The notes beneath the pieces are model-generated. The model was not told the origin of the DNA and searched no databases. It saw nothing but the letters and a program-made list of their open reading frames with translations. Below are positions 46,503 to 56,606 of a DNA stretch of 64,000 nucleotides, in pieces. This DNA is from Massospora cicadina. Taxonomy: Eukaryota > Entomophthoromycota > Entomophthoromycetes > Entomophthorales > Entomophthoraceae. Where the stretch lies: positions 31,975 through 95,974 of the forward strand of contig JAKSZP010012174.1 of NCBI GenBank assembly GCA_022478985.1, given 5' to 3'. Numbering within the stretch: position 1 is the first letter of the stretch; each line of letters starts with the position of its first letter. Position numbers and translations under genes: made by a program.

Positions 46503-48441
46503 CTTCTTTCTTCTCGGCGTAACTATCTGAGCAAAATTACATGAATTTATAAAACAAATTGAATTCGCCCATAGTAGTTTTGCTCCAATGTCCTTGGATT
46601 CTCCACCAGCTGCTCCAGTGTGGGGCAGCGGTGAAACTCTCCCCACCATTTTACATCTGGCAGGAAAACGCGCTAGGACTGGTTCACCCGATTATTCCAA
46701 ACCTATGAGCCAATTTGTTTCACCCAAGGACCTGGATGCCCACCTTGCTCATACCCAAGCGGTACCATGCTGGCCCCTAGTGCTCCCCTGGAGCAACATG
46801 TGCTACAGCCTAAGGGTTGAATATGGGAAACTATTCCCATACCATGACCAAGCCATTATTGAAATGGCACAGGTGGTGACGACACCTGCCAGCTTTATCA
46901 ATTTCCACCCCTACAAGGGGTATTTTGACCTCAGCTTCACCTGCAAAGCTGACGCTGTCACTGCAGCAACTGTGCCCCTGGTATTCCAGGGCACCCTTCT
47001 CCCCACAACTCGGACTCAGCTCCCAGCGTACACCAATTTGGTGGTCCAGTTTGCTGGCCTGCCCACACACCTCCCCCTGAAGTGCTCCACCAGGAGCTGT
47101 AGGATGGTTTGGCAGCATATGGATCCAACCCCATCTTACAATTTGTGGTCCCAAATGGGGCCACACGACTTTCTGGGCCTTAAGCATATGCCATGATAAG
47201 CCCTGAATTTGATAAAATTGTGGTGGCAATTCCTCCATGCACCTTTATTCCCTCAGCGCCTGACCATCTGTTTTGGGCCTGCGTCAAGGGTGAGTGGACA
47301 ATCTGTCCATCATGTTTCGAGTTAGACCACTCAAAATGCAAGTGCCCCTACTCAACCACTTCAGATAGATCAGATGACTCATCTGCCAACCTCCAATCTG
47401 CTGCCCACCCTGTACACTTTCCAGTATGGGGCACAATCCTACCTCCTACACTCCCAAAGCCTGCAGCTGCAGCTACACCTGCAGCCACCAATCAGCCTCC
47501 TCCTCACCCCAATGACATAAATAATTCCTCCAATCAAGCATCAGATTGGATCCCAGTTCGATCCCATGCTTTCACAAATGAATTGAATAAACAACAACCA
47601 TACGCTGATTACCCAATCCAATTCAACCAAAACCCATGGGAATTATTGGCTGAAATTGACGAATCAGGTAAGTTCAATAAAGAACCATCTCTGCAAATCG
47701 AGCAGTTTATTAATGCAGAATGGGACGCTAAATACCCCCTCAACTTTATACCCCACAGCCAAACGCCAAATCATTTTGCAGTAATCACCAGCTTGCAGTT
47801 GAAGCAGCTGCAACACCAGATTGTCTTCCCCTGCTTAAAGCTGTCACTAAATCAGTAGCAATACTCAAAGGAGGAATTCCATCTCCTGTTATCTCCACAA
47901 CCTTAACTCCAAAAAGTAAAATCACGGTGAACCAGTATTACAAAAACGCAAACAAAGCTATCCAGAACGTGGGAACTACAGCACGGAATCCAAAAGCAAA
48001 AATAACCTGAACCAACATTGCCACGTTTGTTAAACTCCCAGACGCCCAAATCAAAGCTGAAAAAGCTTTAACCAAATATCTCAGTGCCATTTATCTAGCT
48101 GGCAATTTCCATGAAATTCCAATCATCAGTGATATCAAACCACATACCACAGATGCCCCAACGCCATTACTGACAGCTGTGACACGCACTCTACTATGGG
48201 AGGAAGAAGCTGCTGCCAAAGAGGCTGCCAAAGACGAGCCCCCCAACCCCCCTCCCCTTCCGCCATGGAGGGATAAGCGGCTTCTGCTGCCCACCTGGTT
48301 GGTCAGTTTTTGAAGCATTTCACTCAATCCGCTCATTAGGGCGTTTTGTTTGTACCAAATAGTTACATTTTTTAGTATATTTTTAGTTTTTGGTAATGTC
48401 CATCCCCTGGTTGGCTTGCCTCAAATAAATATAAATTTCTC
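46503..48441 (+). mobile_element. U7: half-LINE, subfamily A, at the Ty3-C 5' LTR junction
   Basis: 1.94 kb unit flanked by a 15-bp duplication with one mismatch (AATTATGCCAGGCAA at 46488-46502 and AATTATGTCAGGCAA at 48442-48456). It lies exactly where the Ty3-C 5' LTR meets the internal region. The 3' end is TGTCCATCCCCTGGTTGGCT followed by TGCCTCAAATAAATATAAAT. Close to identical to U1 over most of its length, so recent. Confidence 0.92.
46588..48313 (+). pseudogene. U7 ORF1-like zinc-knuckle protein (best full-length copy)
   Basis: Start ATG 46588 (MSLDSPPAAPVWGSGE), conserved in the other copies about 85 bp from the unit 5' end. First piece 46588-47196 (LPWSNMCYSLRVEYGKLFPY, YKGYFDLSFTC, NLVVQFAGLPTHLP); a frameshift near 47095; second piece 47193-47858 with an intact knuckle CPSCFELDHSKCKC at 47304-47345, then a Pro/Asn-rich linker; a second frameshift near 47740; in-frame TGA at 48008-48010; end DEPPNPPPLPPWRDKR with stop TGA 48311-48313. 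The ancestral protein was about 570 residues. The fold upstream of the knuckle could be RRM-like, as in other LINE ORF1 proteins; that is inference. Confidence 0.8.
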
Positions 48442-48446
48442 AATTA

Positions 48447-49597
48447 TGTCAGGCAAACATCAAGTAAGAATTAGACTGGCCTGCCAGCTCAGATGCCAGA
48501 GCACCCAAATGGCAAACCAGAATGTTAAAGGCACTGCTGCTGTCTTGACAGATATGAAACTGAGAAAGAATCTCACCAAGAACTGCCAGTGTGCCAGAAT
48601 CTCTTATAGGCACATAATAAAATACCAGATGAGTATGGACATCAACCCTGAGGGGTGCATGAGGCTTGGCGGAAAAGGCGGGTTTTTTTGGCATGAAAAC
48701 AAAGTTTTTTGGAAAGGATTTTTAATGGGAATTTAAGAATGAAAATTGACCAATAATTTTCTCAGTGCGATGTGACTGATTAGATAGTGGCCAATTTAGA
48801 GGGGAAACAAGCCAGGATTAGGTCCCACACGTTCAACCTAACCAGCAAATTGTTCAAGAATGGGGAACAGATAATTTAACTGGAAATGACATTGAAGAAT
48901 TTGGCAGCAGGCTGAGTTGCTGTTGGTTTGACCTCAAACGTCCAAAATAAGGCTCAGATATGTTTCTGATGGTTGGCGCAAAGGAGTTTGACCCAACAAT
49001 CATCAGGAATACCCCAAGGCCTCCCCATGTAGGGGCGGGCCATTTAATTGGAAATTGGTTTGGGACGCCCAAACCACCCATGCCCAGTCGCTGGGCCATT
49101 TGTTTGGTCAGAGGGGTTGCATTGGGCTCGATGCCTGATTTGCCAGCAGGGAGCTTTGAACCCTCATCAATGGTGTCCGATGCTGTTACCTGCCCATTGG
49201 GGATGATCCCTGACAATCTTGAGGGGGGTTGATTTTTGATCATAGTGCTAGCTGAATCAAACCCATCGAGCATTCCATCTGATGGGCCAGTCTTCATCCC
49301 TTTCTGACTACATGGAATCTGACTATTGGACTGACAGCCACTCAATTTTGGGTCAATTTATTTCATTCTGGCGATCTCAATGCAGATTCCCTTGATTAAC
49401 TGTACCAGTTCTGCTGAGGTGAGCGTGGGCACCGGGGAGGAATTCATAGTGGAAGAGCTGTTACCCAGCGCTCATCTACCACGTGGGCGAGGTCACCCTG
49501 GGTAATGAGGGGTACATCTACCCTTGTCAATACCATCTTACTTGGGAATGGGAAAAGGGCCTGATCAACAGCCAAGGGACATTCCCTGGAACTTACA
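48447..49597 (-). repeat. Ty3-C 5' LTR
   Basis: 1151 bp partner of 41596-42746. It has a 163-codon minus-strand open stretch (49345-48854: LSGCQSNSQIPCSQKG, LGMGGLGVPNQFPIKWPAP) continuing at reduced quality through 48694-48449. The same reading is recognisable, with stops, in the other LTR. Confidence 0.85.
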
Positions 49598-49957
49598 AGT
49601 AGGTTCAAACCAAGAATTTTGCCAGGTGTCCTCAATCCAGATTATCAGCATCCTATTGAGCTATTACTTGGTAATTTAACTATCAAAGATATACTAGTCA
49701 AAAAACATCAAGAAATTGGGAAAGGTCAATTATTTAACATTAATGAGATTGCTATGGTACATCTTATTGTTACTTTACTTGATTTCGTAATACCTGCTTA
49801 TTTTTAGATTGAGCTTTCTCTAAAGTCCAATTACCTGACAAGTTAAATTAGGAGTAAATTGAGAAAGTGCACCAATTACTTAAGACTATCAAAATGTTCT
49901 CTCTATTTTAGATGTCAACTATGGTCACATGAAAAATTTGACACATAGTATTGATGT

Positions 49958-51240
49958 TTGAGATTTAACCCCTATCCAATTGAGGCCATAAAGGAAATTG
50001 AAGGTAGAGGAGCAATACATGTTGCTGAGCTCAAGCATTTATTTGATGAAAGCTTACTTGTGCCCTCCCAGAGTCCATGGTCATCCCCATTGTTACTTAT
50101 AAAGAAGAAGAATGGTGGTCACAAGGTAATGATGGATTACAGGAAGCTAAACAATCTCACTAAGAAAGGCAACTGTCCAATTTCTCAGTTTGATTATGCT
50201 TTTGATGACTCTCCAGCTCGATTTTCTTCTATGTAATGGACCTAACCAGAGGCTATTAAAATAGATCTATCACCAAAAGACTAAGGCATTGCATGTTGAT
50301 ATGCATGGAAGAACTATAATAACCTTGTCACAATTCCAATATGACTGGACAATAGACTTGGGAAAGTTAGGGAAGATTGGGAAGAATCTGCCTAAATGAT
50401 ATCAGTTACAATTATTTTAGTGCCTTGAGACGAGGCGATATTGGGGTATAGTGGGTTTATTGTTGGATCACCTCTAAATAAGGCAATAAGGAGATGTCAA
50501 CATTCAACAAATACAAATTAAATTGCCTACAATTAGGGCGATAGTGAACTAAAGAAGAACAAGCTGAAACGAGGAGAATTGGTGGAACAGAATAGTCTAA
50601 GTTATAAGAGCAATATCGTCCAAAGCTGCTGTATATAAGCAAGATTGGAAATTAAGAGAGAGGTTGTTAATAGGATAGAGCGAGCAAAACGGTAAGGATC
50701 TGCTGTGTTAATATATAAAATAAAATAGTGTAGTGGGAGCAAGTGCCCATATTTATTAAATTAAGTTTATTATGTTGTTTCTGAGGGCCACAATCTTCAT
50801 ATCGTTGGTTCTATTTCTCAGTGGGCCAAGCCCTGTGCAAAATTTCTTACGGAGTATCTCAACGATTCCACCAAATTATAACAAACTACCTGGATCTATA
50901 GGGGGAACGCTACGCTCCCGCCTCATTCCAATGACGATGGATCACATCATTCAAGATCATAAAAGAGCAGTGTGATTATATACCTAGATGGCACAATGTT
51001 ACTTACTAAAAACCTTAACCAATCATCTAGGCCACCTCAAGTCAGTTTTACAACAACTGAAAGATAACCGCATGAAATTAAAACCTGAAAATTACTTCTT
51101 CCAGCAGGAGCTGGAATTGCTAAGACACACCATATTTTGGGAAGGAATTAAACCCTTGTATGATAAGGTTGAATCATGCTTCAAAATGCTTGAGCTGAAG
51201 AGCCTCCTAGATATTCAGGTAATATTAGAAATGATGTGAT
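49958..51240 (+). pseudogene. Ty3-E reverse transcriptase, split by a solo LTR
   Basis: + strand. 49958-50236 holds LFDESLLVPSQSPWSSPLLL, KKKNGGHKVMMDYRKLNNLT and FDYAFDDSPARFSS. In another frame VMDLTRGY near 50230 matches the DLRSGY block. After a solo LTR, coding resumes near 50940 with MDHIIQDHKRAV, the YLDD region decayed to LYT-MAQ near 50975, HLGHLKSVLQQLKDNRMKLK, and ELELLRHTIFWEGIKP (to 51240). The upstream piece 49619-49807 is the protease-RT linker. Confidence 0.78.
50346..50883 (+). repeat. Solo LTR of the Ty3-A family in Ty3-E RT
   Basis: Aligns in inverse orientation with both Ty3-A LTRs: GGGCCACAATCTTCATATCG, TCAGTGGGCC, CCCTGTGCAAAA, and the end CCACCAAATTATAACA (Ty3-A: CCGCCAAATTTATAACA). 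It interrupts the RT reading. Short downstream TGGATCTATAGGGGG could be a decayed primer-binding site, and CAATTCCAATATGAC (about 50331) versus CATTCCAATGACGAT (about 50923) may be flanking repeats. Confidence 0.7.
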
Positions 51241-51259
51241 TTTACCATCAATTCAAACC

Positions 51260-51720
51260 TAAATTCGCTCAACTCACTGAACCTCTTGTCCGTTTGCTTG
51301 CCAAAGTACCTTTCATTTAGGGTAGCAGATAAAGAACTGCATTTAAGACCATGAGAAATCTGTTGAAGAGAAAACCAATTTTATGACATCTGAACTGTGG
51401 ACAGCCATTCATCCTGTTTACTAACGCCCCTAACTTAGCAGTATGCGCTATTCTATCTCAATTGGATATTCTGGCATTAAACTTGGTGTCCTATTACAAC
51501 AAAACGCTTTCAAAGGATGAGTGAAATTACAGCGTCACAGAAAGGGTCTTACCTTTCTCCTGGTGGTGAAACATCCCCTTCCCTAACTTTAAAGTATGAG
51601 CTTGACAGTTGTTACAGACCACGATTCTTTAAATTGGCTATAAAACATGTGAGATCCAACAGGAAGTTAGTCCACTGGGCTCTTAAGCTTCAGCACTATG
51701 ACATTAGTATTAGTCACTGA
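51260..51720 (+). pseudogene. Ty3-E RNase H
   Basis: + strand. FYHQFKPKFAQLTEPLVRLL (thumb end) near 51241-51300, then NLAVCAILSQLDI near 51430-51470 (position of DASxxAVGAILSQ; the Asp reads Asn/Pro here), LVSYYNKTLSKDE near 51480-51520, and SNRKLVHWALKLQHYDISIS at 51655-51718, the RNase H end RLARWALxLQxYDF. Broken by stops. Confidence 0.7.
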
Positions 51721-52099
51721 GTTCTAATAAAGCACATGGTTATGGATGGACTGACTCAACTGCTATTACTTTATCTTGACAATGGCAAAGTTAAACGGTT
51801 CTATGACCTACTTTTGAAGACATAATCTTAGAAGAATAACTCACTAGTTTAGAAGATGCTAAAATGACATGCTCAAGTTAGGAAAGTTCTAGATGGATTA
51901 CTAATAATAAGTCATAATTGACTAGTTATCTTACTTGTGACCTTTAAAACGGGATCTAGTATTAATTGAATCCCACAATACTTTAAAACATGGAGGACCC
52001 ATAAAACTTACAATTGGATCAAGGATCACTACTTTTGGGATGGATTATTTGATTCCATAGTGGAAGTCTTAGATGCTTTCATGTGTAAAAATCAGATGC

Positions 52100-52560
52100 C
52101 ACATAAGGCCAAGTACAATTATCAGCCCATGACCCCTTAGCAGCCGTTTCATACCATCAGGTTATAAATCAGAGGTCCACTACCTAGATTCACAGGAGGA
52201 AATCAATACGTCCTTATAGCGATTGATCATTTCATGAAGTGGGTTAAACCAATTGACATTCCCACGCAGAGCACCAAGGCTACCACAAACTTTTCATACC
52301 AAATTATATACTATGCATGGTTTTCAACAGGTAATACTATGTGATAATGGAAAACTTTACCTCAAGAGTTGTGAGGATCTTAGCTACTAGCATGGGAACT
52401 CATCAACTATTCTCAACGCTTTAAAACCCATCAATCAATGGGTATGTAGAAAGAAAGAATGGAACGTTGGTCTCAATATTACGCAAGATAGCCACTATTT
52501 ATCTATTGCACTGGGACCAATATCTCTCAAGTGCGTTGATAGCTTACATGATAAGTTTCC
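52100..52560 (+). pseudogene. Ty3-E integrase core
   Basis: + strand. LPRFTGGNQYVLIAIDHFMK near 52180-52240 and WVKPIDIPTQSTKATT (first Asp block); QVILCDNGKLYL-like second block near 52330 in another frame; PSINGYVERKNGTLVSILRK at 52430-52490 (third block, Glu kept). Many frame changes. 51720-52100 is the zinc domain and linker, too decayed to read. 52560-52994 shows C-terminal remains only. Confidence 0.7.
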
Positions 52561-52994
52561 ATCACATTACAAAATTTCTCCCTTAAAGGCCTTATAAGGA
52601 CTAGACTCTTGAAGCCCAGCTATATTAGCTTGTAAAGTTATAAGTTATAATACTGAAGAGCCTAAGAATGTGCTAAGAAGATTAATCAAGAATATTATAC
52701 AACCTCAATCAAAGGAAGTAATAAATCTATCCAAGACGGATAAAAGAGATGGCCAAGCAACAAATGCATCTCACCAATCTGTACCCGCCTTTGATATTTT
52801 GGACTTAGTAAAGTATTATTAAAATTGTATAGCACTCCAAGGAGGAAATAGCTTCCATCTAAGAGGGCCATATGCTATAACTTATAAACTTGGGAATAAA
52901 TACTCAATCAAGTTGTTAGAATGATAAGTGACTATCAAACGCATATATAGCAATTCTTGCACTGGTACTCCCCTGCAAATATTCTTGAAGGGGG

Positions 52995-53759
52995 TGATAT
53001 CAGATATCATGATATTGGAAATGATGGGGAGGATATTGAAAATTGGCTCCCATGACAGAATCGATTCTTAGACCCAAAAAGGGGGTTAAAGGAGTTACCT
53101 TAATTGATCACCCATAAAAATCAATAGTTGGTACAGATCAAATTGACCTTAATTTTTTTCCGAACAGCTAAAGTCTAAGATATTCTGAGATTAAATCCTG
53201 CCCACTCAAAATGAAGGATCATCATAATATTGGGTGACAATTATTTAAGGTGACACATGAGGTAGTATATAAGATGAACTTGCTAAAGAATAAGGATTAA
53301 GAATCTTACCAACAATCAGCCTAGGTGATACCAAGTCTTATCTGACTTGGTACATTCAACTAGCATTTTTTCTCATCAAAATTATGCTATAAATGCATTA
53401 TACCATCTGTAATGCATCATCTGACCTAGAGCCTACCTTCCATATTTTCCTCTCTATTATTTTTATTAATCCTTACCTTTTGGAATTTATATAGTTAATT
53501 ATGTCATATAAAAAACCCTCTTTTATACTATAATAAAGTTACGTCAATAATTCTATATCTCGTTTTTGTACTTGACTTCAACAAGTCCATTTTGCTGTAC
53601 ATACCATAGGACGGATACTCTGGTTGATGGGCCATATTTGGTGACTTGGTATTCCTTAAAATAAATAAAGTACTTGCTGTGCGTCTTCGATGTCATCAAG
53701 TATAGACTGTCAGGCTTTTTGGGCACAGCACCATTGAGCTCAAAAATGGAAGGTCAATA
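52995..53759 (+). repeat. Ty3-E 3' LTR
   Basis: Partner of 35655-36568 without the 142-bp insertion. Starts TGATATCAGATATCATGA and ends near GGTCAATA. Preceded by GAAGGGGG (52987-52994), a polypurine tract in the correct place. Confidence 0.78.
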
Positions 53760-54369
53760 ATATAAAAAACCAATAAAGGGGATCAATGAATCTTCACAAG
53801 ATGTGTCTGGAATGTACCACCAATTTGAAACCTGAGTGATATTATCCTAAATCACAGAGCATCAACACAAAAGCACCAAAACAATGAGGGTGCAACAATC
53901 CAACGTTGATGGAGAATATGAACACTGCTCAGCTCTCAAATTGCATAAAAAGGAAGATCCTGATTAAGGAGGGCCCAGGCGCTCTCTGCGTCACGAGGCT
54001 CCTAAGCCCATATAGATAGTGAAGAGCTTTGATTTATTTATTTTAGTTCAAATTCTACTTAAATTAAAAATTAGCATATATATTTTTATTCCCTCAAATA
54101 TTTACAACAAAAGTAACAAGCAGTTGTAACTAATACAGTTGCTAATAATGGATTCTACTGATTGAAAGATTACTTTAATATCGCTTTTCAGGAGCCATTC
54201 TGTCACTAAGAGCCATCCCAAAGGAAGCTAGAATCTCAAAGAGGAAATCTATGAGAAACCAAAAAAGAGGTCTTTAGCTCCGTTATAGTGGTAAGCTGAG
54301 TGTGTTTAATGTGAGACTACTCACAACCCATATGAAATCAAGGTTCTCTCCTGGATGCTGTGTTGGAAT

Positions 54370-55740
54370 CACTGTCTTATGACCCTGAAGGCATCGATCT
54401 CCTAGCTAAGGTGGACGCTGTAAAAGCCCCATCTATATGGTATTCCCAAAAAGTATATGGTATATTACTTTCACAATAAAGTCTGGGTTCCCTCTTCCAT
54501 GCATTCCTTAATAATAAGTTAACATTATGATTGCCCTATCATGGAGCGTTATAGCGTACAAAAGCCTTAACTGATTGAATGTGGGTATGACTGTAGTAAC
54601 CTCACAAAGGACATCTTTTCTTGATAAGAAGATTATTTAATATGGTCTATCTCCAAACCTAAAGAACAGAGAGAAATGGTCTCTTTAACCCCATTAAAAA
54701 AGCAGAAGGTACATGAAATTAATTTCTTAGACTTTATCATAAGTTTGATAATGTACCTGAGGTAAGATACAATCATAGCGATGGTAGATCACTTTACAAA
54801 GTATGCATCTTCATCCCATGCTTTACAGCTACTATGTCTGGAGATATGGTGCAGATACTTATATACCACCCTTTTAATTTACTTCATTGCTCTAGGAAGA
54901 ATTTAAAGATAGGGGCCTCTGTTTATCTTAAGATTTTGTGAGGCATCATGTGACATGCTTAAAATCAAACCATGAAAATCATCAGCATATCACCCTCAAT
55001 CTTATGGGCAAACAGATTGGAAATCCCAGTCATTGGAAAAAGCTCCATTTCTATGCTACCATCTCTCAAGAAACTTATGAAGCAGGCCTTTCTTTGGACC
55101 AGTTCTCATAAATAACTCTCTTTTACTCTTCAATGCAATTATCACCAATGTAAACCAAATTTGGGTTACAATCTCGACTTCTTCATTAGCCCCTAAACCA
55201 ATAGTAATATCTCAGAAGCTGACAACTTTGTCAAGCATATTTAGAAAGTGCATCACCAGGTTATCAACAGTTGATTATATACAAATGGCACCAAGCGTTT
55301 TTCAGAAAAAATGTCATGTGGCTCCAGATTATCAAGTAGGTGATTAGTTATGGCTTATACAAGAACTTGCATATCAAAGTGCCCTATCATAAGTTTTCAT
55401 GAAATGGGCAGGTCCTTTCTCAATTTACAAAATCTCAACTATGGATCCTTCCATCTCAACTAACCCAATGATTAAGATAATCACATATCATTCCATGCTT
55501 CACCCCTATCACCATTTAAAGGGAAAACCCTGCAGAAATTGAACCCTTATGATGGAGGGCACACCTAAGTTTAAGTTAGGGGTGATTTTGCATTCTTACC
55601 GGGTCAAACGTAGAATACAATATTTGATATCATGGAGAGTTTACTCAACTTATTAAAATAGCTGGATCCCCATCTGTGATTGAGCCAATTGTCAGGAGCT
55701 TGTTACAGAGCTTTATAAAAATACCCAGAAGCACCAGCAC
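54370..55740 (+). pseudogene. Ty3-G integrase with chromodomain
   Basis: + strand remains: KALTDXMWV, HKGHLFLIRRLF near 54560-54640 (zinc domain neighbourhood), a core-start block near 54780-54830 (VDHFTKYASSS), SAYHPQSYGQTDWKSQSLEK at 54985-55045, CHVAPDYQVGD and FMKWAGPFSIYKIST at 55310-55440, and a chromodomain YRVKRRIQYLISWRVYS, NSW, CQELVTELYKNTQKH at 55600-55735. The RT part is not in the window next to it. Probably a second chromovirus, much older than Ty3-C. Confidence 0.7.
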
Positions 55741-55830
55741 CATCCACACCACATTTGTATGCCATAGCAGCAATTAAACATCCTTTTCACACAATAATTA
55801 GACTTCACAAACACACCTGAAGGGGGAGTG

Positions 55831-56441
55831 AACTTTGTCCTTCTAGGAAAGGGTAATGTAAGGTTCCCAGCTGCAGCTATCAAGCTGAATAGGACTTTGC
55901 ACCCATAAACCCAAAAAATGGCATCAACCAAAAATAACTGCAATTGACCCAATTAAGGTATCTGATTCATAATGTCAAGATATTGGTATTACTGGATGAT
56001 AAGCCATATATCTGGCGGATCATGATTTAGGAGTTGGTGTGAGCTTCAAGATTGAGCAGAAAACTATGTCGACATGAAGTGAATTGATCAAAATATCTAT
56101 AGTTTGGCAAATTGAGGGAATTTTGCCAAAGCTTCAAGATAGAACAAAACCAATAAAATGTAGCAAATAGGAAATTACTAAACAGAAGGGATGTAATCAC
56201 CTAGGAATATTGAGGATAAGAGTTTAACAAGAGAACAAAAAAGGGGAGAGTTTTTAGTAGTTAGCAGAGATAGTCTGCGTTTGATATATTATTAAAAAAA
56301 GTGTTGGTTGGAGTTACACTCCTATTTTATAGCAGTTTTTATTAAGGACTGGCAATCTTCATATCATCCATACGTTTCTCAGTGATGATTTACCTGTGCA
56401 AAAAGCAAATCGGATCTGAATAAAACTGCTAAAAGTTATCA
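55831..56441 (+). repeat. LTR related to the Ty3-A family, followed by a primer-binding site
   Basis: The end aligns with the Ty3-A LTR end (GGCAATCTTCATATCATCCA, CTCAGTG, CCTGTGCAAAAA, TTATCA). The start is placed at TGAACTTTG after GAAGGGGGAG, a polypurine tract that follows the Ty3-G chromodomain. The TGGTGCTCACTACAGGGG site lies directly after it, at 56443-56460. Confidence 0.6.
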
Positions 56442-56442
56442 G

Positions 56443-56460
56443 TGGTGCTCACTACAGGGG
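56443..56460 (+). promoter_or_regulatory. Primer-binding site of an unassigned + strand Ty3 element
   Basis: TGGTGCTCACTACAGGGG, identical to the Ty3-A site, one base after an LTR end. No Gag can be read after it, and a second LTR-like unit begins 146 bp further on, so most of this element is gone. Confidence 0.75.
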
Positions 56461-56606
56461 TTTCTGCTGGTTGGTGCCAGAGTAGCTGATAGGTGGGTGA
56501 GGATTCTGGAAAATGTTGATGGCAGGGAGGGGCAAGCTCTGAGCACCCACCTCACATGCTGAGGAAGGAAGCAGGAGGTATGCAGTATGGCTAAGTGGGG
56601 GGAAAT

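Larger units (their letters stand above)
41596..49597 (-). mobile_element. Ty3-C: chromovirus (Ty3 with chromodomain), carrying U7
   Basis: Two direct repeats of equal length (1151 bp; 41596-42746 and 48447-49597), each starting TGTAAGT on the minus strand, flank minus-strand protease, RT, RNase H, integrase and a chromodomain. A polypurine tract abuts the 3' LTR. Similar flanks AGTAAG (41589-41594) and AGTAGG (49598-49603) may be the eroded target duplication. The stretch between protease and 5' LTR is only about 300 bp after removing U7, so a normal Gag gene is missing. Confidence 0.88.
35655..53759 (+). mobile_element. Ty3-E: Ty3/Gypsy element hosting U6, Ty3-C and a solo LTR
   Basis: Homologous LTRs at 35655-36568 and 52995-53759. 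A primer-binding site follows the left one at 36572. Between them, in + order, are Gag (38.66-41.0 kb), protease (41.01-41.3), RT (49.96-51.24), RNase H (51.4-51.7) and integrase (52.1-52.56). The interruptions are independently delimited insertions. No 5-bp duplication is visible at the outer ends. Confidence 0.78.
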
